The notes under the pieces were generated by a model. It did no database searches and was not told where the DNA came from. It worked only from the letters and a program-made list of their open reading frames with translations. A stretch of DNA of 50,298 bases from Coxiella endosymbiont of Ornithodoros maritimus (GTDB lineage: Bacteria; Pseudomonadota; Gammaproteobacteria; Coxiellales; Coxiellaceae): positions 1 to 50,298 of the forward strand of contig NZ_CAJRAM010000009.1 in NCBI RefSeq assembly GCF_907164965.1. Reading direction: 5' to 3'. Within the stretch, counting starts at the first letter, position 1. Each line of letters opens with the position of its first letter. A program made the translations under genes and the position numbers. Of the stretch, positions 1 through 10,783 are shown piece after piece.

Positions 1-339
1 CCGCCCATTTTGCTATTCGTTTTAACGAGGATCTTAAATGTTATCATCAACGGAAGCTAATGTTTCCTTTTTAAGCTTGTTTTAATATCGATGTGTCAAG
101 ATAGTCAGGTTTTAATAAAAGATACTGAGGCTGATTGTATGAGGCATCCAATATTTCACAAGTTTATTTCGAAATTATTAAATTCCCCCAATTCTAAATG
201 GGATTAGAATTATTATTTTGGTATCATTAAATCGAAGTTACAGAGCGAGCTTGTGAAACGGATAATCTTAATCTGTTGAAATATTTTATCATTGCCACAG
301 AATATCATGTCTATCAGCCTCTTTTTTTACGGACGGTAA

Positions 340-1200
340 ATCCCCCCTAATAGAAGAGCGCTTCACATACTGCAGCTAAATTTAACCAATTAGTAATAGT
401 AAAATATTTAATTGAAGAAGAAAAAGGATGTGACCCAAACCAGTTGTTGCCTGGTGGACTCACGCCGTTTCAAGAGACAGCTTATGTGGGTCAGCTGAAG
501 TTGTTAAGTATTTAATTTCTCATCCAGAAATTAGGCTGGATGAGGTGGGAGAACAGGATCACTAGGATCGCTTCGGCACAGCGTTGTTATAATGCATTCT
601 ACGCCTGTAAGCAAGTAGAAGCGGGTTTAACCGAAGCTGGCGCGAAGGTTAATAAGGGCGCCCAGCGAGCAGTCACTGGAATAACTCGAGCTCCGATAAA
701 AACAGCCGCAACGAGATTTGGGGCGGCACAAGAGCTGACACCATTGATGGGGGCGGTTAACTGATTATTTTCTCTCAGGGGTGTGAAAAATAAGAAGGAT
801 GCGTTAGTTCAACGGGAGATTCTGATCATGCTGTTGGACGCCGGTGCGGACCCGAATCTAAACCCGTTGCTATGACATTGCTACAACGTGTTATTCAATA
901 TCACGATCTCGAGATCATAACGTAATTGATTCATCACGGAGCGGATGTGAATCAAAAAGGACGTAACGGAGCTATTGCATTGATGATAGCGAGTCAAAGG
1001 TGACTTGAGGAGGTTGTTGATCAACTCATTCAAGCAGGTGCAGATGTTAATCTAAGCACTACATTGTAGTACTCCTTTGTGCTTTGCATGTAATCGGGAG
1101 TCTGTGCGCATGCTGAGAAGTCTCATGAGGGGGGCAAATCCTAATGCGTCAATAGTGATTTATCTACGCAATAGGTTTTTTGAGGGTAATCCGGGAGAGC
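340..1200 (+). pseudogene. Ankyrin-repeat protein remnant
   Basis: Translating this stretch in shifting frames gives successive ankyrin-like pieces: SHTAAKFNQLVIVKYLIEE near 370-420, then TPFQETAYVGQLKLL, AGAKVNKGAQ, LLDAGADPN near 830, LIHHGADVNQKG near 930 and LIQAGADVNLS near 1030. No frame stays open beyond about 75 codons and several in-frame stops separate the pieces, so this is a decayed gene. Ankyrin proteins in Coxiella and Legionella are often type IV secretion substrates that bind host proteins; whether this one was secreted cannot be read here. The 5' end is unclear. The first 340 bases show no recognisable gene, and 1200-1478 holds only weak continuation. Confidence 0.7.
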
Positions 1201-1478
1201 GTCCTAATTTTTGACTCCACTTAGAATGCTGAAATGTAAACTGGATGCGCTTTAAAATAGACGCCACCTGACCGGTGTGCAGGAAGGACAGCTGGCTAAT
1301 TTAAGTGAGATTTATGATCTTTTATCACGGTGGGTAATTAAGAATAACCGTGCAGTTAGCAGCACCCAGAAATCCTGATTAAGAAACTATCAATGAATCA
1401 TCTCACTCCCCGGGTAAGTACGTGTAAATTTATGTGACGGAGACGAATATATTGAATGATTTTCACGGGAATGAAACA

Positions 1479-1781
1479 TTAAGGTCGAACACGGCATTGA
1501 ATAGCCGCGAGTTGGACCTTCTGTTGGGCGAGTTGTTTCAGAAGCGAAGGAGTTAGGTAAAGAACGCGCATGGCGACAGCCCCGCTGTCGAGCTGCAGAA
1601 TCAAGGTATTGCCTGAGATATTCATCACATGACAGTGAGGTACGAGTTCTTTGGGGAGAAAGCGAGCCAGTAGCTTTTCGAGTGTCGCGATTTGATTGGC
1701 TTTTTGGGCAATCGTTTTGAGGTGCCCTGTTTGAAAACAGCGACTGATTCGCTTAGGATCCTCGGGCGGTATTTGGTTCAT
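1479..1781 (-). CDS. DUF721 / DciA-like protein
   Basis: About 100 residues starting at MNQIPPEDPKR; an upstream in-frame Met at 1823 would add 14 residues but overlaps the divergent secA start. The C-terminal half (VMNISGNTLILQLDSGA through the terminal IQCRVRP) has the pattern of the DUF721/DciA family, whose members help load the replicative helicase DnaB in bacteria lacking DnaC. A position beside and divergent from secA is usual for this family in gammaproteobacteria. The protein is short and lacks much of the N-terminal region seen in larger members. Assignment rests on pattern recognition and context, so the function is likely but unproven. Confidence 0.6.
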   Translation of the reverse strand: MNQIPPEDPKRISRCFQTGHLKTIAQKANQIATLEKLLARFLPKELVPHCHVMNISGNTLILQLDSGAVAMRVLYLTPSLLKQLAQQKVQLAAIQCRVRP

Positions 1782-1831
1782 TTTATTAAAGAAAATTCCA
1801 CTTTTTTGTTGAATGATATACAATGCCGTCT

Positions 1832-4573
1832 ATGCTTGGCAACATTATCAGGAAAGCTTTCGGTACGCGTAATGAGCGTTTGCTCAAAGGCTATTCCAAA
1901 ATAGTATCAAGAATTAATGCCCTAGAGCCAGAAATCCAGGCCTTTTCCGCTGCCGACCTTCGCGCTAAAACCAATGAATTCAAAAAACGCTTAGTCGATG
2001 GAGAAGGGCTCGATGCTTTATTGGCGGAAGCGTTTGCGGTGGTTCGGGAAACCAGCGTTCGCACGCTCGGGCTTCGTCATTTCGACGTCCAAATAATTGG
2101 TGGCTTGGCTCTCCATGGTGGAAAAATTGCTGAAATGCGTACTGGTGAAGGTAAAACCTTAGGTGCTACGATGCCAGCTTATTTGAACGCATTGACGGGC
2201 AAGGGCGTTCACATCGTCACGGTAAATGATTATTTAGCTAAGCGTGATGCTGAATGGATGAAGCCTATTTATGAATTCCTCGGCTTGACGGTGGGCGTTA
2301 ACGTGCCTGGAATGGAGCCAGTTGAGAAACAAGTGGCTTACGCGGCTGATATCACTTACGGCACTAATAACGAATTCGGTTTCGATTATTTACGCGATAA
2401 CATGGTTTTTGATTTGGATCAGCGCGTGCAGCGGCCATTGCATTACGCGATCATTGACGAAGTGGATTCAATTTTAATTGATGAAGCTAGAACGCCCTTA
2501 ATTATTTCAGGACAAGCGGAAGAATCATCGGATCTTTATGTAGAGATAAATAAATTCATCCCTCAATTAAAATTGCAAAAAATGGAAGAGGGGCAAAAAG
2601 AAGAGGCAGTTCCCCATGAAAATCGAGGGGATTATACGCTGGATGAAAAAAATCGACAGGTTTATCTGACTGAACAAGGGCATCGTACGATCGAAGCGTT
2701 AATGATAAAGCAAGGGCTTATGCAGGCCGGAGAAAGTTTATACGATGTCTCTAATATATCGTTGATGCACTATGTTTATGCTGCTTTACGCGCACACACG
2801 CTTTTTTATCGAGACGTTCATTACATTGTAAAAAATAATGAAGTCATTATTGTAGATGAACATACGGGCCGTTTGATGCCGGGACGTCGTTGGTCGGATG
2901 GTTTGCATCAAGCCATAGAGGCAAAAGAAGCTGCAACTATTCAATTAGAAAATCAGACATTGGCTACTATTACGTTTCAAAACTATTTTCGCCTTTATGA
3001 AAAATTATCCGGTATGACTGCCACCGCGGATACCGAAGCCTTCGAGTTGCAAAAGATTTACGGACTGGAAGTGGTTGTCATCCCCACGAATAGACCCATG
3101 ATTCGCCGCGATGAACCTGATCAAGTTTACTTAACGGCGGATGCAAAATTCGATGCGATTGTTAATGAAGTCAAGAAACGTCATGAGAAAGGTCAGCCGC
3201 TGTTGATTGGCACGGCATCGATTGAAGCATCAGAATTAGTCGCATATTTTTTGAAAAAAGCGAATATTAAACATGAAATTCTCAATGCAAAAAATCACGA
3301 ACGCGAAGCCAAAATTATTGCTGAAGCGGGACGTCCTGCTGCAGTGACTATCGCCACGAATATGGCGGGTCGAGGAACTGATATTGTTTTGGGTGGTAAT
3401 TTGGAAGCGGAAGTAAGTGAATTAGATAACCCGACGGAAGAAGAAATTCAAAAACGAAAAGCCGATTGGCAGGAGCGTCACGATGCGGTGATTGCAGCCG
3501 GTGGTTTGCATGTGCTGGGGACGGAACGTCATGAGTCGCGGCGTATCGATAATCAGCTTCGTGGTCGATCCGGTCGGCAGGGAGATCCCGGTTCCTCGCA
3601 ATTTTATCTCTCTATGGAAGATAATTTATTGCGTATTTTTGCGGCGGAACGGATGTCTAACATGATGCGTCGTCTCGGTGTGAAAGAAGACGATGTGATT
3701 GAACATCCGTGGATTACTCGTGCGATTGAAAAGGCTCAACGTCGTGTCGAAGGAATGAATTGTGACATTCGTAAGCAGTTGTTGGAATATGACGACGTTG
3801 CCAACGATCAGCGTAAAGTGATTTATCAACAACGTTTCCAGTTACTTCAGACGGATGATATTTCTGAGACGATTGAAGCTATTCGTGAAGAAGCGGTAAG
3901 CGAAATGATTAGTTCGTTTGTGCTGCCACAGAGCCTGGAGGAAGAATGGGATATACCCGGGCTAGAAAAGCAAATTCGTGAGGATTTTGGTTTGGCTTTG
4001 CCGATTGCGGAATGGCTTGAAAAGGATGAAACGCTTCACGAAGAAACGCTTCATCAACGCATTATTGATGAAATTACTAAAGATTATAAAGCAAAGGAAG
4101 CAAAAACCGATCCCAAGGCCATGCGTGAAGTAGAAAAGACGCTGATGCTGCAATTGTTAGATCATCATTGGAAAGAGCATTTAGCGGCGATGGATCATTT
4201 GCGTCAAGGCATTCATTTGCGCGGTTATGCTCAAAAAAGTCCTGCACAAGAATATAAACGCGAGTCTTTTGACTTATTGACGCAAATGCTTAGGCAGATT
4301 AAATACGAATTAACGGCGACTTTGTCGAAATTAGAAATCGCAACCGAAGAGCAGGTCGAACAACAACAGCGTTTATACCAACAGTCTGCGCCGGAGCTAC
4401 AATACCATCATGCGAAAATGACCGCACTACAACCGGAAAAAGAAGTAGCTGTTGCCGAACAAGAAGAAGCAACCCAACCTTTTGTGCGCTCTCAACCCAA
4501 AGTAGGTCGTAACGAATCTTGCCCCTGTGGCAGCGGAAAGAAATACAAGCAATGTCACGGAAAATTAAGCTAG
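1832..4573 (+). CDS. secA: Preprotein translocase ATPase SecA
   Basis: Cytosolic and membrane-peripheral ATPase that drives unfolded preproteins through SecYEG. The frame opens at 1823, but the family N-terminus ([16 protein letters not shown] here) makes the ATG at 1832 the better start, giving 913 residues, a normal SecA length. Visible elements are the Walker A motif MRTGEGKT near residue 105, the DEAD-type motif [16 protein letters not shown] near 206, the helicase region [12 protein letters not shown], the second-lobe motif [20 protein letters not shown], and the C-terminal zinc-binding tail [14 protein letters not shown] that contacts SecB and lipids. The gene is intact. Its end overlaps mutT by 22 nt, so the two are probably co-transcribed. 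Confidence 0.98.
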   Translation: MLGNIIRKAFGTRNERLLKGYSKIVSRINALEPEIQAFSAADLRAKTNEFKKRLVDGEGLDALLAEAFAVVRETSVRTLGLRHFDVQIIGGLALHGGKIAEMRTGEGKTLGATMPAYLNALTGKGVHIVTVNDYLAKRDAEWMKPIYEFLGLTVGVNVPGMEPVEKQVAYAADITYGTNNEFGFDYLRDNMVFDLDQRVQRPLHYAIIDEVDSILIDEARTPLIISGQAEESSDLYVEINKFIPQLKLQKMEEGQKEEAVPHENRGDYTLDEKNRQVYLTEQGHRTIEALMIKQGLMQAGESLYDVSNISLMHYVYAALRAHTLFYRDVHYIVKNNEVIIVDEHTGRLMPGRRWSDGLHQAIEAKEAATIQLENQTLATITFQNYFRLYEKLSGMTATADTEAFELQKIYGLEVVVIPTNRPMIRRDEPDQVYLTADAKFDAIVNEVKKRHEKGQPLLIGTASIEASELVAYFLKKANIKHEILNAKNHEREAKIIAEAGRPAAVTIATNMAGRGTDIVLGGNLEAEVSELDNPTEEEIQKRKADWQERHDAVIAAGGLHVLGTERHESRRIDNQLRGRSGRQGDPGSSQFYLSMEDNLLRIFAAERMSNMMRRLGVKEDDVIEHPWITRAIEKAQRRVEGMNCDIRKQLLEYDDVANDQRKVIYQQRFQLLQTDDISETIEAIREEAVSEMISSFVLPQSLEEEWDIPGLEKQIREDFGLALPIAEWLEKDETLHEETLHQRIIDEITKDYKAKEAKTDPKAMREVEKTLMLQLLDHHWKEHLAAMDHLRQGIHLRGYAQKSPAQEYKRESFDLLTQMLRQIKYELTATLSKLEIATEEQVEQQQRLYQQSAPELQYHHAKMTALQPEKEVAVAEQEEATQPFVRSQPKVGRNESCPCGSGKKYKQCHGKLS

Positions 4574-4965
4574 TTTCTGTTGCTGTCGGCATTGTCATCA
4601 ATTCTCAAAATGAAGTTTTGGTTTCGCTGCGCCCAAAGCAAGCAATCCAGGGAAATTTATGGGAATTTCCAGGCGGAAAAATAGAAGTTTTTGAAGATAG
4701 TTATCAGGCGCTGTGTCGTGAATTAAAAGAGGAAGTGGATTTGACGGTGATGGCGGCCGAAGCGATTATGAAAGTTCAGCATTGTTGTGGCGATTATGAG
4801 GTTGCTTTAGAAGCGTGGCGGGTAATTAAATTTGAAGGTGAAGCGCGAGGATTAGAAGGACAATGTATTCGCTGGATGCCGATTAAAAATATATCCGAGT
4901 TGCCTTTCCTCGAAGCGAACCAAACCATCATCAGCTACCTAATAACACGATATTATTACCCATAA
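4552..4965 (+). CDS. mutT: Nudix hydrolase MutT (8-oxo-dGTP diphosphatase)
   Basis: Predicted to hydrolyse 8-oxo-dGTP and so prevent A:T to C:G transversions. The start [13 protein letters not shown] lies inside the end of secA (22-nt overlap), the usual secA-mutT arrangement; translational coupling is likely. 137 residues, near the size of E. coli MutT. The Nudix box is present at [20 protein letters not shown] followed by EVDL, with the glutamates and arginine in place, but the usual glycine in the last part (EEVG) is Asp here. N-terminal strand and [10 protein letters not shown] fit MutT closely. Intact, so probably functional, with the Gly-to-Asp change as a caveat. Confidence 0.9.
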   Translation: MSRKIKLVSVAVGIVINSQNEVLVSLRPKQAIQGNLWEFPGGKIEVFEDSYQALCRELKEEVDLTVMAAEAIMKVQHCCGDYEVALEAWRVIKFEGEARGLEGQCIRWMPIKNISELPFLEANQTIISYLITRYYYP

Positions 4966-5043
4966 GCCACACCAATTTCAATTTATGAGTTGTTATCTCT
5001 GACTGCGCGGGAATGATGGACTTTACACCCCGTTTAACAACAA

Positions 5044-5075
5044 GTAGCCCGTATGCAGCGAAGAGGAATATAGGG
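5044..5075. repeat. Dispersed GTAGCCCGTAT palindrome, diverged copy
   Basis: The 5' part, GTAGCCCGTATGCAGCGAAG, is the reverse complement of the arm seen at 45181-45215, 37265-37291 and 35259-35285. The second arm is degenerate (ATATAGGG). It lies between mutT and the zapD remnant. Confidence 0.6.
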
Positions 5076-5110
5076 AAAATACCATTAAAAATTTCATATT
5101 ATTTCGATTT

Positions 5111-5886
5111 TTAAATTCGACAGCAGTTTAATTTGAAAGAAATTTCTTCGGCAATTTCCTTCGTATTCTTATCGTTGACATGCAGCGGTAGAAGGCGAAT
5201 AACAAGGTGGTGCTTGCCAGCACAAATTTCCGGATAAATTTTTTTTCAACAGGTAAAGTTAATTGAATTAATTGGCAAGGCGAAGTGGCATTTAACATTT
5301 GTTGATAAAATCCTTGACAAGCGACTATATTTTGTGGCGAGCTGACTTTCGCGAATTATTTGTAAAATGGCTCTCACGATATTAATTAGTGGTTCAAATT
5401 CTTTGGCCCAATTTTGCAAATCCTTGATGCGATTCTCGCTGGGTTGTTGTAGCCATAGCGCATAAGCAGGTGTGGTGAAATTGCAGGGGCCGGCGGGGGG
5501 ATTCTATAGATGAGAACGAATTTGAGTTAAAAAAGCATTTTCGCGGAGAGGCTCACCGATTTTGCGTGCTGTATGATGTAAGGAACAACGTAACGATCTA
5601 ATGTGTCTAACAAGCCTTGTAATTTATGATTATCCACCTCTGGTGAGTGTTTTAATTGTAAAAGCCTCGATGTTTGTTGAGTTAGAGTTTGTGTTAATTT
5701 TGTTTTTAAATCGGGTCGGTCGATCACGTTTAATGCTTTGAGTAAAGCTAGCATAGCTAGATGACTTGCGGCTGGGGCGGGTTCGGGTATACGCTCATGA
5801 AGCTGACGAAAAAGATGTTCCAGCCAAAGGCAGATTCGCATCGGCTCATTAAGCGGTTGTTCGTAAGTAATCGTTGTTGCGAGCAT
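5111..5886 (-). pseudogene. zapD: Cell-division protein ZapD, frameshifted
   Basis: ZapD bundles FtsZ protofilaments at the division ring. The first 120 residues are in one frame (start MLATTITYEQPLNEPMR, upstream Met at 5922 less likely). After ...SAKMLF the frame closes at 5527, and the family sequence continues in other frames: PPAGPCNFTTPAYALWLQQP near 5440-5500, NRIKDLQNWAKEFEPLIN, then HHLVIRLLPLHVND and a terminal KLNCC motif near 5120. At least two indels are needed to join these, so the product would be truncated. It is the last gene of the pil-coaE-queF cluster. Loss of ZapD is tolerated in E. coli, which fits decay. Confidence 0.85.
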
Positions 5887-5945
5887 TGCCGGCCTACTTA
5901 TAAGCCATCGATGTCTCATCATAACACATTTTTTGGGTTATCGTG

Positions 5946-6776
5946 TCATTGGCGAAATGAACGGTGATTTTGAACGAAAAAGGTGGGGTTTGTGGAGCGA
6001 TAAGGGTTAATATCGAGCCCGCCCCGTCGGGTGTAGCGTGCTTGAACGGTTAGTTCTCGCGGGCGACATTGTCGCAGGATATCCATAAAAAAACGCTCTA
6101 CACAAGCTTCGTGAAATTCTTCATGATTGCGATAGGAAATAATGTACTTTAGAAGTTGGGCATGATTGATTTTAGGTCCTGTATAATGAATCTCGATACT
6201 GCCCCAGTCAGGCTGTCCCGTAACCGGGCAATTGGATTTAAGGAGATGGGAATAGAGAGTTTCGGCGACTATTTCTTGGGTGGTCGATAGTAAGTTTGGA
6301 TCGGGGGTATAAGTGTCAATGGCTATATCTAAGTTGTCCAGAAGGCTTTCCTTTGAGGAATAGGTCGCTGGTATCTCGGTTTCGTGCAGGATTAAATTAA
6401 CCGTGACAGATTCGTTGATGCGTTTGCTAAGATCGCGTTTCATGGTTTCCCAAACGGCGGCTGCGTCGCCAAAACGTTCGTTGTTAAACGAATTCAAATA
6501 CAGTTTAAATGATTTAGATTCAATTAAATGGGAGGAAGTGGCAGGAATTATAAATTCACCCCTGGCGGCAAAAGGTTTCCCTTTTTCATTTAACCAAGAC
6601 AGCTCATAAGCATTCCATAGGTCATAACCATAAAAAGGCAGTGGATCGCTAACGTTAAACGTTTTTCGATTTAGCGCCCTTGGGATAGGCAATAATAAAT
6701 GAGGGGCGTATTCCTTAGGATACACCGTTGTTTTCCCAAGTTCGGATTTTTCGTGTAAGACTCGTAAAGTGCTCAT
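5946..6776 (-). CDS. queF: NADPH-dependent 7-cyano-7-deazaguanine reductase QueF
   Basis: Reduces preQ0 to preQ1, the last free-base step before queuine-type modification of tRNA position 34. The 276 residues match the long (YqcD-type) QueF of two tandem T-fold halves. The QueF motif ESKSFKLYLNSF is at residues 86-97, the catalytic Cys183 sits in SNCPVTGQPDWG, and HEEFHE follows near 226. Start MSTLRVLHEKSELGK is typical. It lies downstream of coaE with 8 nt between them and upstream of the broken zapD, so it probably shares the old pil-coaE transcript. Intact. Confidence 0.95.
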   Translation of the reverse strand: MSTLRVLHEKSELGKTTVYPKEYAPHLLLPIPRALNRKTFNVSDPLPFYGYDLWNAYELSWLNEKGKPFAARGEFIIPATSSHLIESKSFKLYLNSFNNERFGDAAAVWETMKRDLSKRINESVTVNLILHETEIPATYSSKESLLDNLDIAIDTYTPDPNLLSTTQEIVAETLYSHLLKSNCPVTGQPDWGSIEIHYTGPKINHAQLLKYIISYRNHEEFHEACVERFFMDILRQCRPRELTVQARYTRRGGLDINPYRSTNPTFFVQNHRSFRQ

Positions 6777-6784
6777 TAGTAGCC

Positions 6785-7396
6785 TTATGGTGTTGTTTGT
6801 GTTTGTGCGATTTGCAAATACTTATAGTGTAGATCAAAAACTGCTTTGCGCAAGACAGGGATCGTCTGATCATTAACAATCATGTCATCGGCGATAGTGA
6901 GCCGTTTTTCGCGTCGGTTCTGTGATTGTAGGATAAGTTGAATTTGTTGATTAGAAAGTTGATCGCGCGATTTTGTACGTTGTATTTGCAGCGTTTTTGG
7001 CGCATCCACTACCAAGATTCGATCGATAAAATCGACCGACTGCGACGCCTCGGCAAGTAAAGGGATCGCTAAAATACAATAAGGCGCTTTGATTTTTTTA
7101 AGTTGGGTTTTCATTTTCGCAATGATAATCGGGTGTAATAAATGCTCAAGCCATTGTCGATCGTTAGGATTTTTAAAAATCAGTTCTCGTAATTTAGTGC
7201 GATTTAAAAATTTTCCCTTAGTAAGCACTGCATTTCCAAAATGATTGACAATTTTTTTAAACGCCTCCTGATCAGGTTTTGTTATTTCATGAGCGATTTG
7301 ATCAGCGTCGATGACAGGAGCGCCTAATTCTGCAAAGTAGTTGGCAACAGTACTTTTCCCGCTTCCAATGCCACCAGTTAATCCAATCCGTAACAT
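6785..7396 (-). CDS. coaE: Dephospho-CoA kinase CoaE
   Basis: Catalyses the final step of coenzyme A synthesis, phosphorylating the 3'-hydroxyl of the ribose of dephospho-CoA. The N-terminal P-loop GGIGSGKST is at residues 8-16, followed by GAPVIDADQIAHE, where the Asp helps catalysis. 203 residues is a normal length. It is read from the same strand as the pil genes and sits just after pilD (10 nt), the common gammaproteobacterial pilBCD-coaE arrangement. A GGAGGT ribosome site precedes the ATG. The gene is intact while everything upstream in the operon is broken, which suggests selection on CoA synthesis only. coaA also survives in this window, at 35335. Confidence 0.97.
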   Translation of the reverse strand: MLRIGLTGGIGSGKSTVANYFAELGAPVIDADQIAHEITKPDQEAFKKIVNHFGNAVLTKGKFLNRTKLRELIFKNPNDRQWLEHLLHPIIIAKMKTQLKKIKAPYCILAIPLLAEASQSVDFIDRILVVDAPKTLQIQRTKSRDQLSNQQIQLILQSQNRREKRLTIADDMIVNDQTIPVLRKAVFDLHYKYLQIAQTQTTP

Positions 7397-7406
7397 GGCA
7401 CCTCCT

Positions 7407-8156
7407 TTATAAATAAGAAATTAATTTGTGTGTTAGAACCGGACTCGATAAAAGGCTGATCCAACCCGCTACAGCAATAAAAGGGCCAAAGCAAGCGCCC
7501 AACATACTGACTATTTTAAAATTGCCACAGGCCATTCCCTCTTTTTTACGAATTAATTGATAAAACGGGGCGGTAATCCATAGAAATCCGTAATCTAGTA
7601 TAGCGTCAAATATTGCTTGGTAAGGTGATGCGAACATACAAGAGAGGCTAAGAGAAAGAGAAAACCATAAAGTAGGGAGTGTGATTGCGTCGGGTAAGAG
7701 TTGCGTTTTTAAATCAATAAGAAAAAGCAAAATTAATACTCAGGTAAGTAGTAATTCTGCCAGCGCTTGCCAGCTTATCTGATAACGAATCGCAATAGCC
7801 ACTGATAAAATGGCGCACAGTAATTCAAGTATGGGATAAAGCGGCGACATTTTTTCATGACAATAAGCGCAGCGACCGCGCAAGGTTAAGTAGCTTATTA
7901 ACGGCAGGTTATAGCGAATTTTTAGAATTTTTTGGGATCGGGGGCATTGGTAGCGTGGGGTTGCTAAATTAAATTTTGGTTTGGGTTCGACAGGTAAATT
8001 AAGGTATTCCTGGCACTCTCGCCACGAACGCGCGGCGAGCAAGGTAGGATGGCAGACGATGAGCACGTTAAGAAAACTGCCCACGATCAATCCGGTGACG
8101 GCGATTGCAAGGATCGCTATATAAAAATGAAATTGTAAAAAAGAAATAATCTGCAT
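7407..8156 (-). pseudogene. pilD: Type IV prepilin peptidase PilD, nonsense-mutated
   Basis: PilD is the membrane aspartyl protease that cleaves and methylates prepilins. Family landmarks are readable from MQIISFLQFHFY: GLIVGSFLNVLIV, the zinc-region remnant YQCPRSQKILKIRYNLP with RGRCAYCHEKMSPLYP, then LIDLKTQLLPDAITLP and EGMACGNFKIVSMLGA. An in-frame TGA at 7740-7742, probably a former Trp codon, splits it. The second catalytic motif, normally GxGD-[FY]K, reads ACGNFK, so the active Asp is replaced by Asn. Two of the four zinc-site cysteines have also drifted. Enzyme activity is therefore lost twice over. Confidence 0.9.
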
Positions 8157-8182
8157 TTCTGTTTTTCGCTTGAAAGTTGCTC

Positions 8183-9237
8183 CTAAAGAGCGGAGCCAAT
8201 TCGGAATACGGATAAATACATAGCGACAATTAGTCCGCCGATTAATAATGCTAATACTATCATGATAGCTGGTTCCAGGCACTTGCTGAGACGATCGTAA
8301 CGCTCGTCTATTTCTTCCTGATAAATAGCGGCCACTTTATTCAACATTTCGTTGGGTGTTCCGGAATTTTCACCGATCTGAATAAGCTGGATTGCCTGGG
8401 GGGAAAAGCCGCAGCGTTCAATGGTGCTGCTAAAGGAGAGGCCTTCGCTAATCCAACAAGTCAGTTTGTCCGTGGCTTGTCTTAAAGCGTGGTTACGGAT
8501 TATATGATTAGCGGTGATTAACGCTTTGCTTAAAGGGATACCTGCTGCGCTCAGGGTCGCTAGCACTTTTACCCAAAGGGTTATCATTGTATTTTGAATA
8601 CCCTTTCCAATGAGTGGAATTTTTATTAATGCGTGATCAACGGACGTGGAGAATTTGTCTGAATGTTTTTTTGCATACATAAAAACAAATAGAAAAAGGA
8701 AAAAGCTAAAAAAATAAGTAGTCCATAAGCGCGCACGCTGTGGGCGAGATTGATGATCACTGGAGTGAAGCAACAAGGCAGTTGCGAACCAAATTTAGAA
8801 AAAGTATTTTGGAATTGCGGGATGACGAACTCCAATAAACCAATGGTAACGCCTATGGCAATTGAAAGAACGGTTAAGGGATAGCGGATTGATTTTTAAA
8901 TTTTCTTCTTAAAAATAAACAAACCTTCTTCATAATGAATTAATAATTTTAATAATTCGCCAAGCTCCCCACTTTGCTCACCGGCATGAATTATTTCCCG
9001 GTGAACGGTATGGAAATAGTGGGGGTAAATTTTTAACGTCTCAGAAAGGCTTAGACCGTTTTTGATTTTGCTCCAAATGGCTAAGATTAACTGGCGCAAT
9101 GGGTCTGAATGAAATCCTCCCGGCAATAAAGCAAGTGCTTGAACGAGCGGGATTTCAGAATTTATCAATAAATTTAGTTGACGAAAAAAGTCCAAAATAT
9201 TTTTTGATCTTATGCTATTTTTCGAGTATTTAAGCAT
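8183..9237 (-). pseudogene. pilC: Type IV pilus inner-membrane platform protein PilC, frameshifted
   Basis: PilC is the polytopic GspF-family platform of the pilus motor. The first GspF domain is readable from MLKYSKNSIRSKNILDFFRQ to HAGEQSGELGELL (8896-9237). A shifted segment with IGVTIGLLEFVIPQF follows, then the second domain in a third frame: KIPLIGKGIQNTMITLW, LSAAGIPLSKALITAN, IGENSGTPNEMLNKVA, ending in a membrane helix IMIVLALLIGGLIVAMYLSV. At least two frameshifts separate them. The start overlaps the end of pilB by 8 nt, so the ancestral operon order is intact even though the coding frames are not. Confidence 0.9.
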
Positions 9238-10783
9238 AGTTATTTTCAGATTGAATCACCCGGTAAATTTCGTTGAGGTTTGTAATACTCGATTTTGCTT
9301 TATTCAAAGCTGCCTGCCACAAAGTTTGCATACCCTCTTGTATGGCGCAGGCATTAATTTTTTGCGCCGATCGTTTTTGTAAAATAAGTTCGATAATAGA
9401 AGGAGTAATAGGTAGAATTTCATAGATTCCCATATGCCCATAACATCTTTTTAAACAAAAGGGGTAGGAAATCTTCGTTGCTTGGCAATGAACGCAAAGC
9501 TGTCTGATGAGTCGCTGAGCAACCACGAGCTTTAACACTTTAGTAAGGTTGAACGGCTCGATTTCCATATCGATTAATCGTGTAATGCATTCGACGGCGC
9601 TATTGGTATGTAAGGTGGATAAGACTAAATGATCTGTATGTGCAGCGCGAACAGCAACGGAAGCAGTTTCAAAGTCATGAATTGCGCCCACCATGATAAC
9701 ATCGGGATCTTGTCGTAAAAAAGCGCGTAATACAGCGGCGAAATTAAGTTCGGCTTTTGGGCGAATATTAGCTTGGTTAACCCCTGCTAATTGTATTTCA
9801 ATGGGATCTTCTACGGTGGAGATATTTTTTTTTGAGTTGAGTTAAGCTGATTAAGCGCGGCATAAAGTGAAACCGTTTTTCCGCTTCCCGTGGCTCCTGT
9901 GATAAGAATCAACCCTTGGGGTGTTTGATTTTTTTCATGATGAGTTGCTTCGGTTTTTCTTCTAAACCCAACTCTTCAAATTTTAATAAATGATGAACGG
10001 GGTTCAGTAAACAGATGAAGATTTTTCCCGAATAAAGTCGGACAGCTACTAAGTCGGCAGTCACGTTTAAGATTGCTAAACGTTGTAAAATGAAAGCGCC
10101 CATCCTGCGGCAAACGTTTTTCAGAAATATCCAATGCAGCCAGTACTTTTAGCCGGCTGGTCATTGCCGATGATTGTGTATTCGGCAAGGGAGTAGTAGT
10201 ATGTAGAACCCCATCGATACTCATTCGAATTCGGTAATGTTGTTGCATCGGTTCAAAGTGAATATCTGACGATTCTCGATAGATGGCGTCCGTGAGCACT
10301 TGATTTACTAACTCAATAATCGAAGATTCGCCTCGTGAAGCTGTCTCGTAAATTTGATGACTCGCGAAATTATTTATTAACGCAGCGAATGATTTATAGG
10401 GGGTAAAAACAATTTTGTATTGTTTATTAGCCTGAAATTGGAGTTCTTCGATTAAGCGAAAATATAGCGGATCGCTAATAGCTAGCTTGGGTGATTTTAC
10501 TGCAAGGGGAATGAAAGCATAGCGCATTAAATATTTCCGTGGTATTTCATGAAAAAGCGATGGGTTCAGTTGTTGAATCTCTAAGTTAATTGCTTCTAAA
10601 GCAAAGTAAGTTGCGTAGACTTCTGCTATTTTTTCTGAGGATGCTATTTTGTCGGTAACTAAATAGTACAGCAACGGTGATTGTGCCCCCGCCACCTATT
10701 CAATAGCACTGGCAATTTGGCTGTTAGTTAACGCGTTTGTCTGCAATATAAAGATGAGCGAGGCCCTTGACCTTAGTTTGCAT
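9230..10783 (-). pseudogene. pilB: Type IV pilus extension ATPase PilB, broken
   Basis: PilB is the hexameric GspE-family ATPase powering pilus extension. The likely start MQTKVKGLAHLYIADKRVN (10783) is followed by a TAG near 10696. The N-terminal domain then continues (LLYYLVTDKIASSEKIAEVY), with SSDIHFEPMQQHYRIRMSID and DISEKRLPQDGRFHF before a frameshift near 10090. The Walker A region is readable near 9880-9905, and the Walker B/His-box region as VGAIHDFETASVAVRAAHTD and LVLSTLHTNSA, where the usual GEIRD is GAIHD. A further shift lies near 9835 beside a T-run. Several lesions, so certainly non-functional. Confidence 0.92.
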
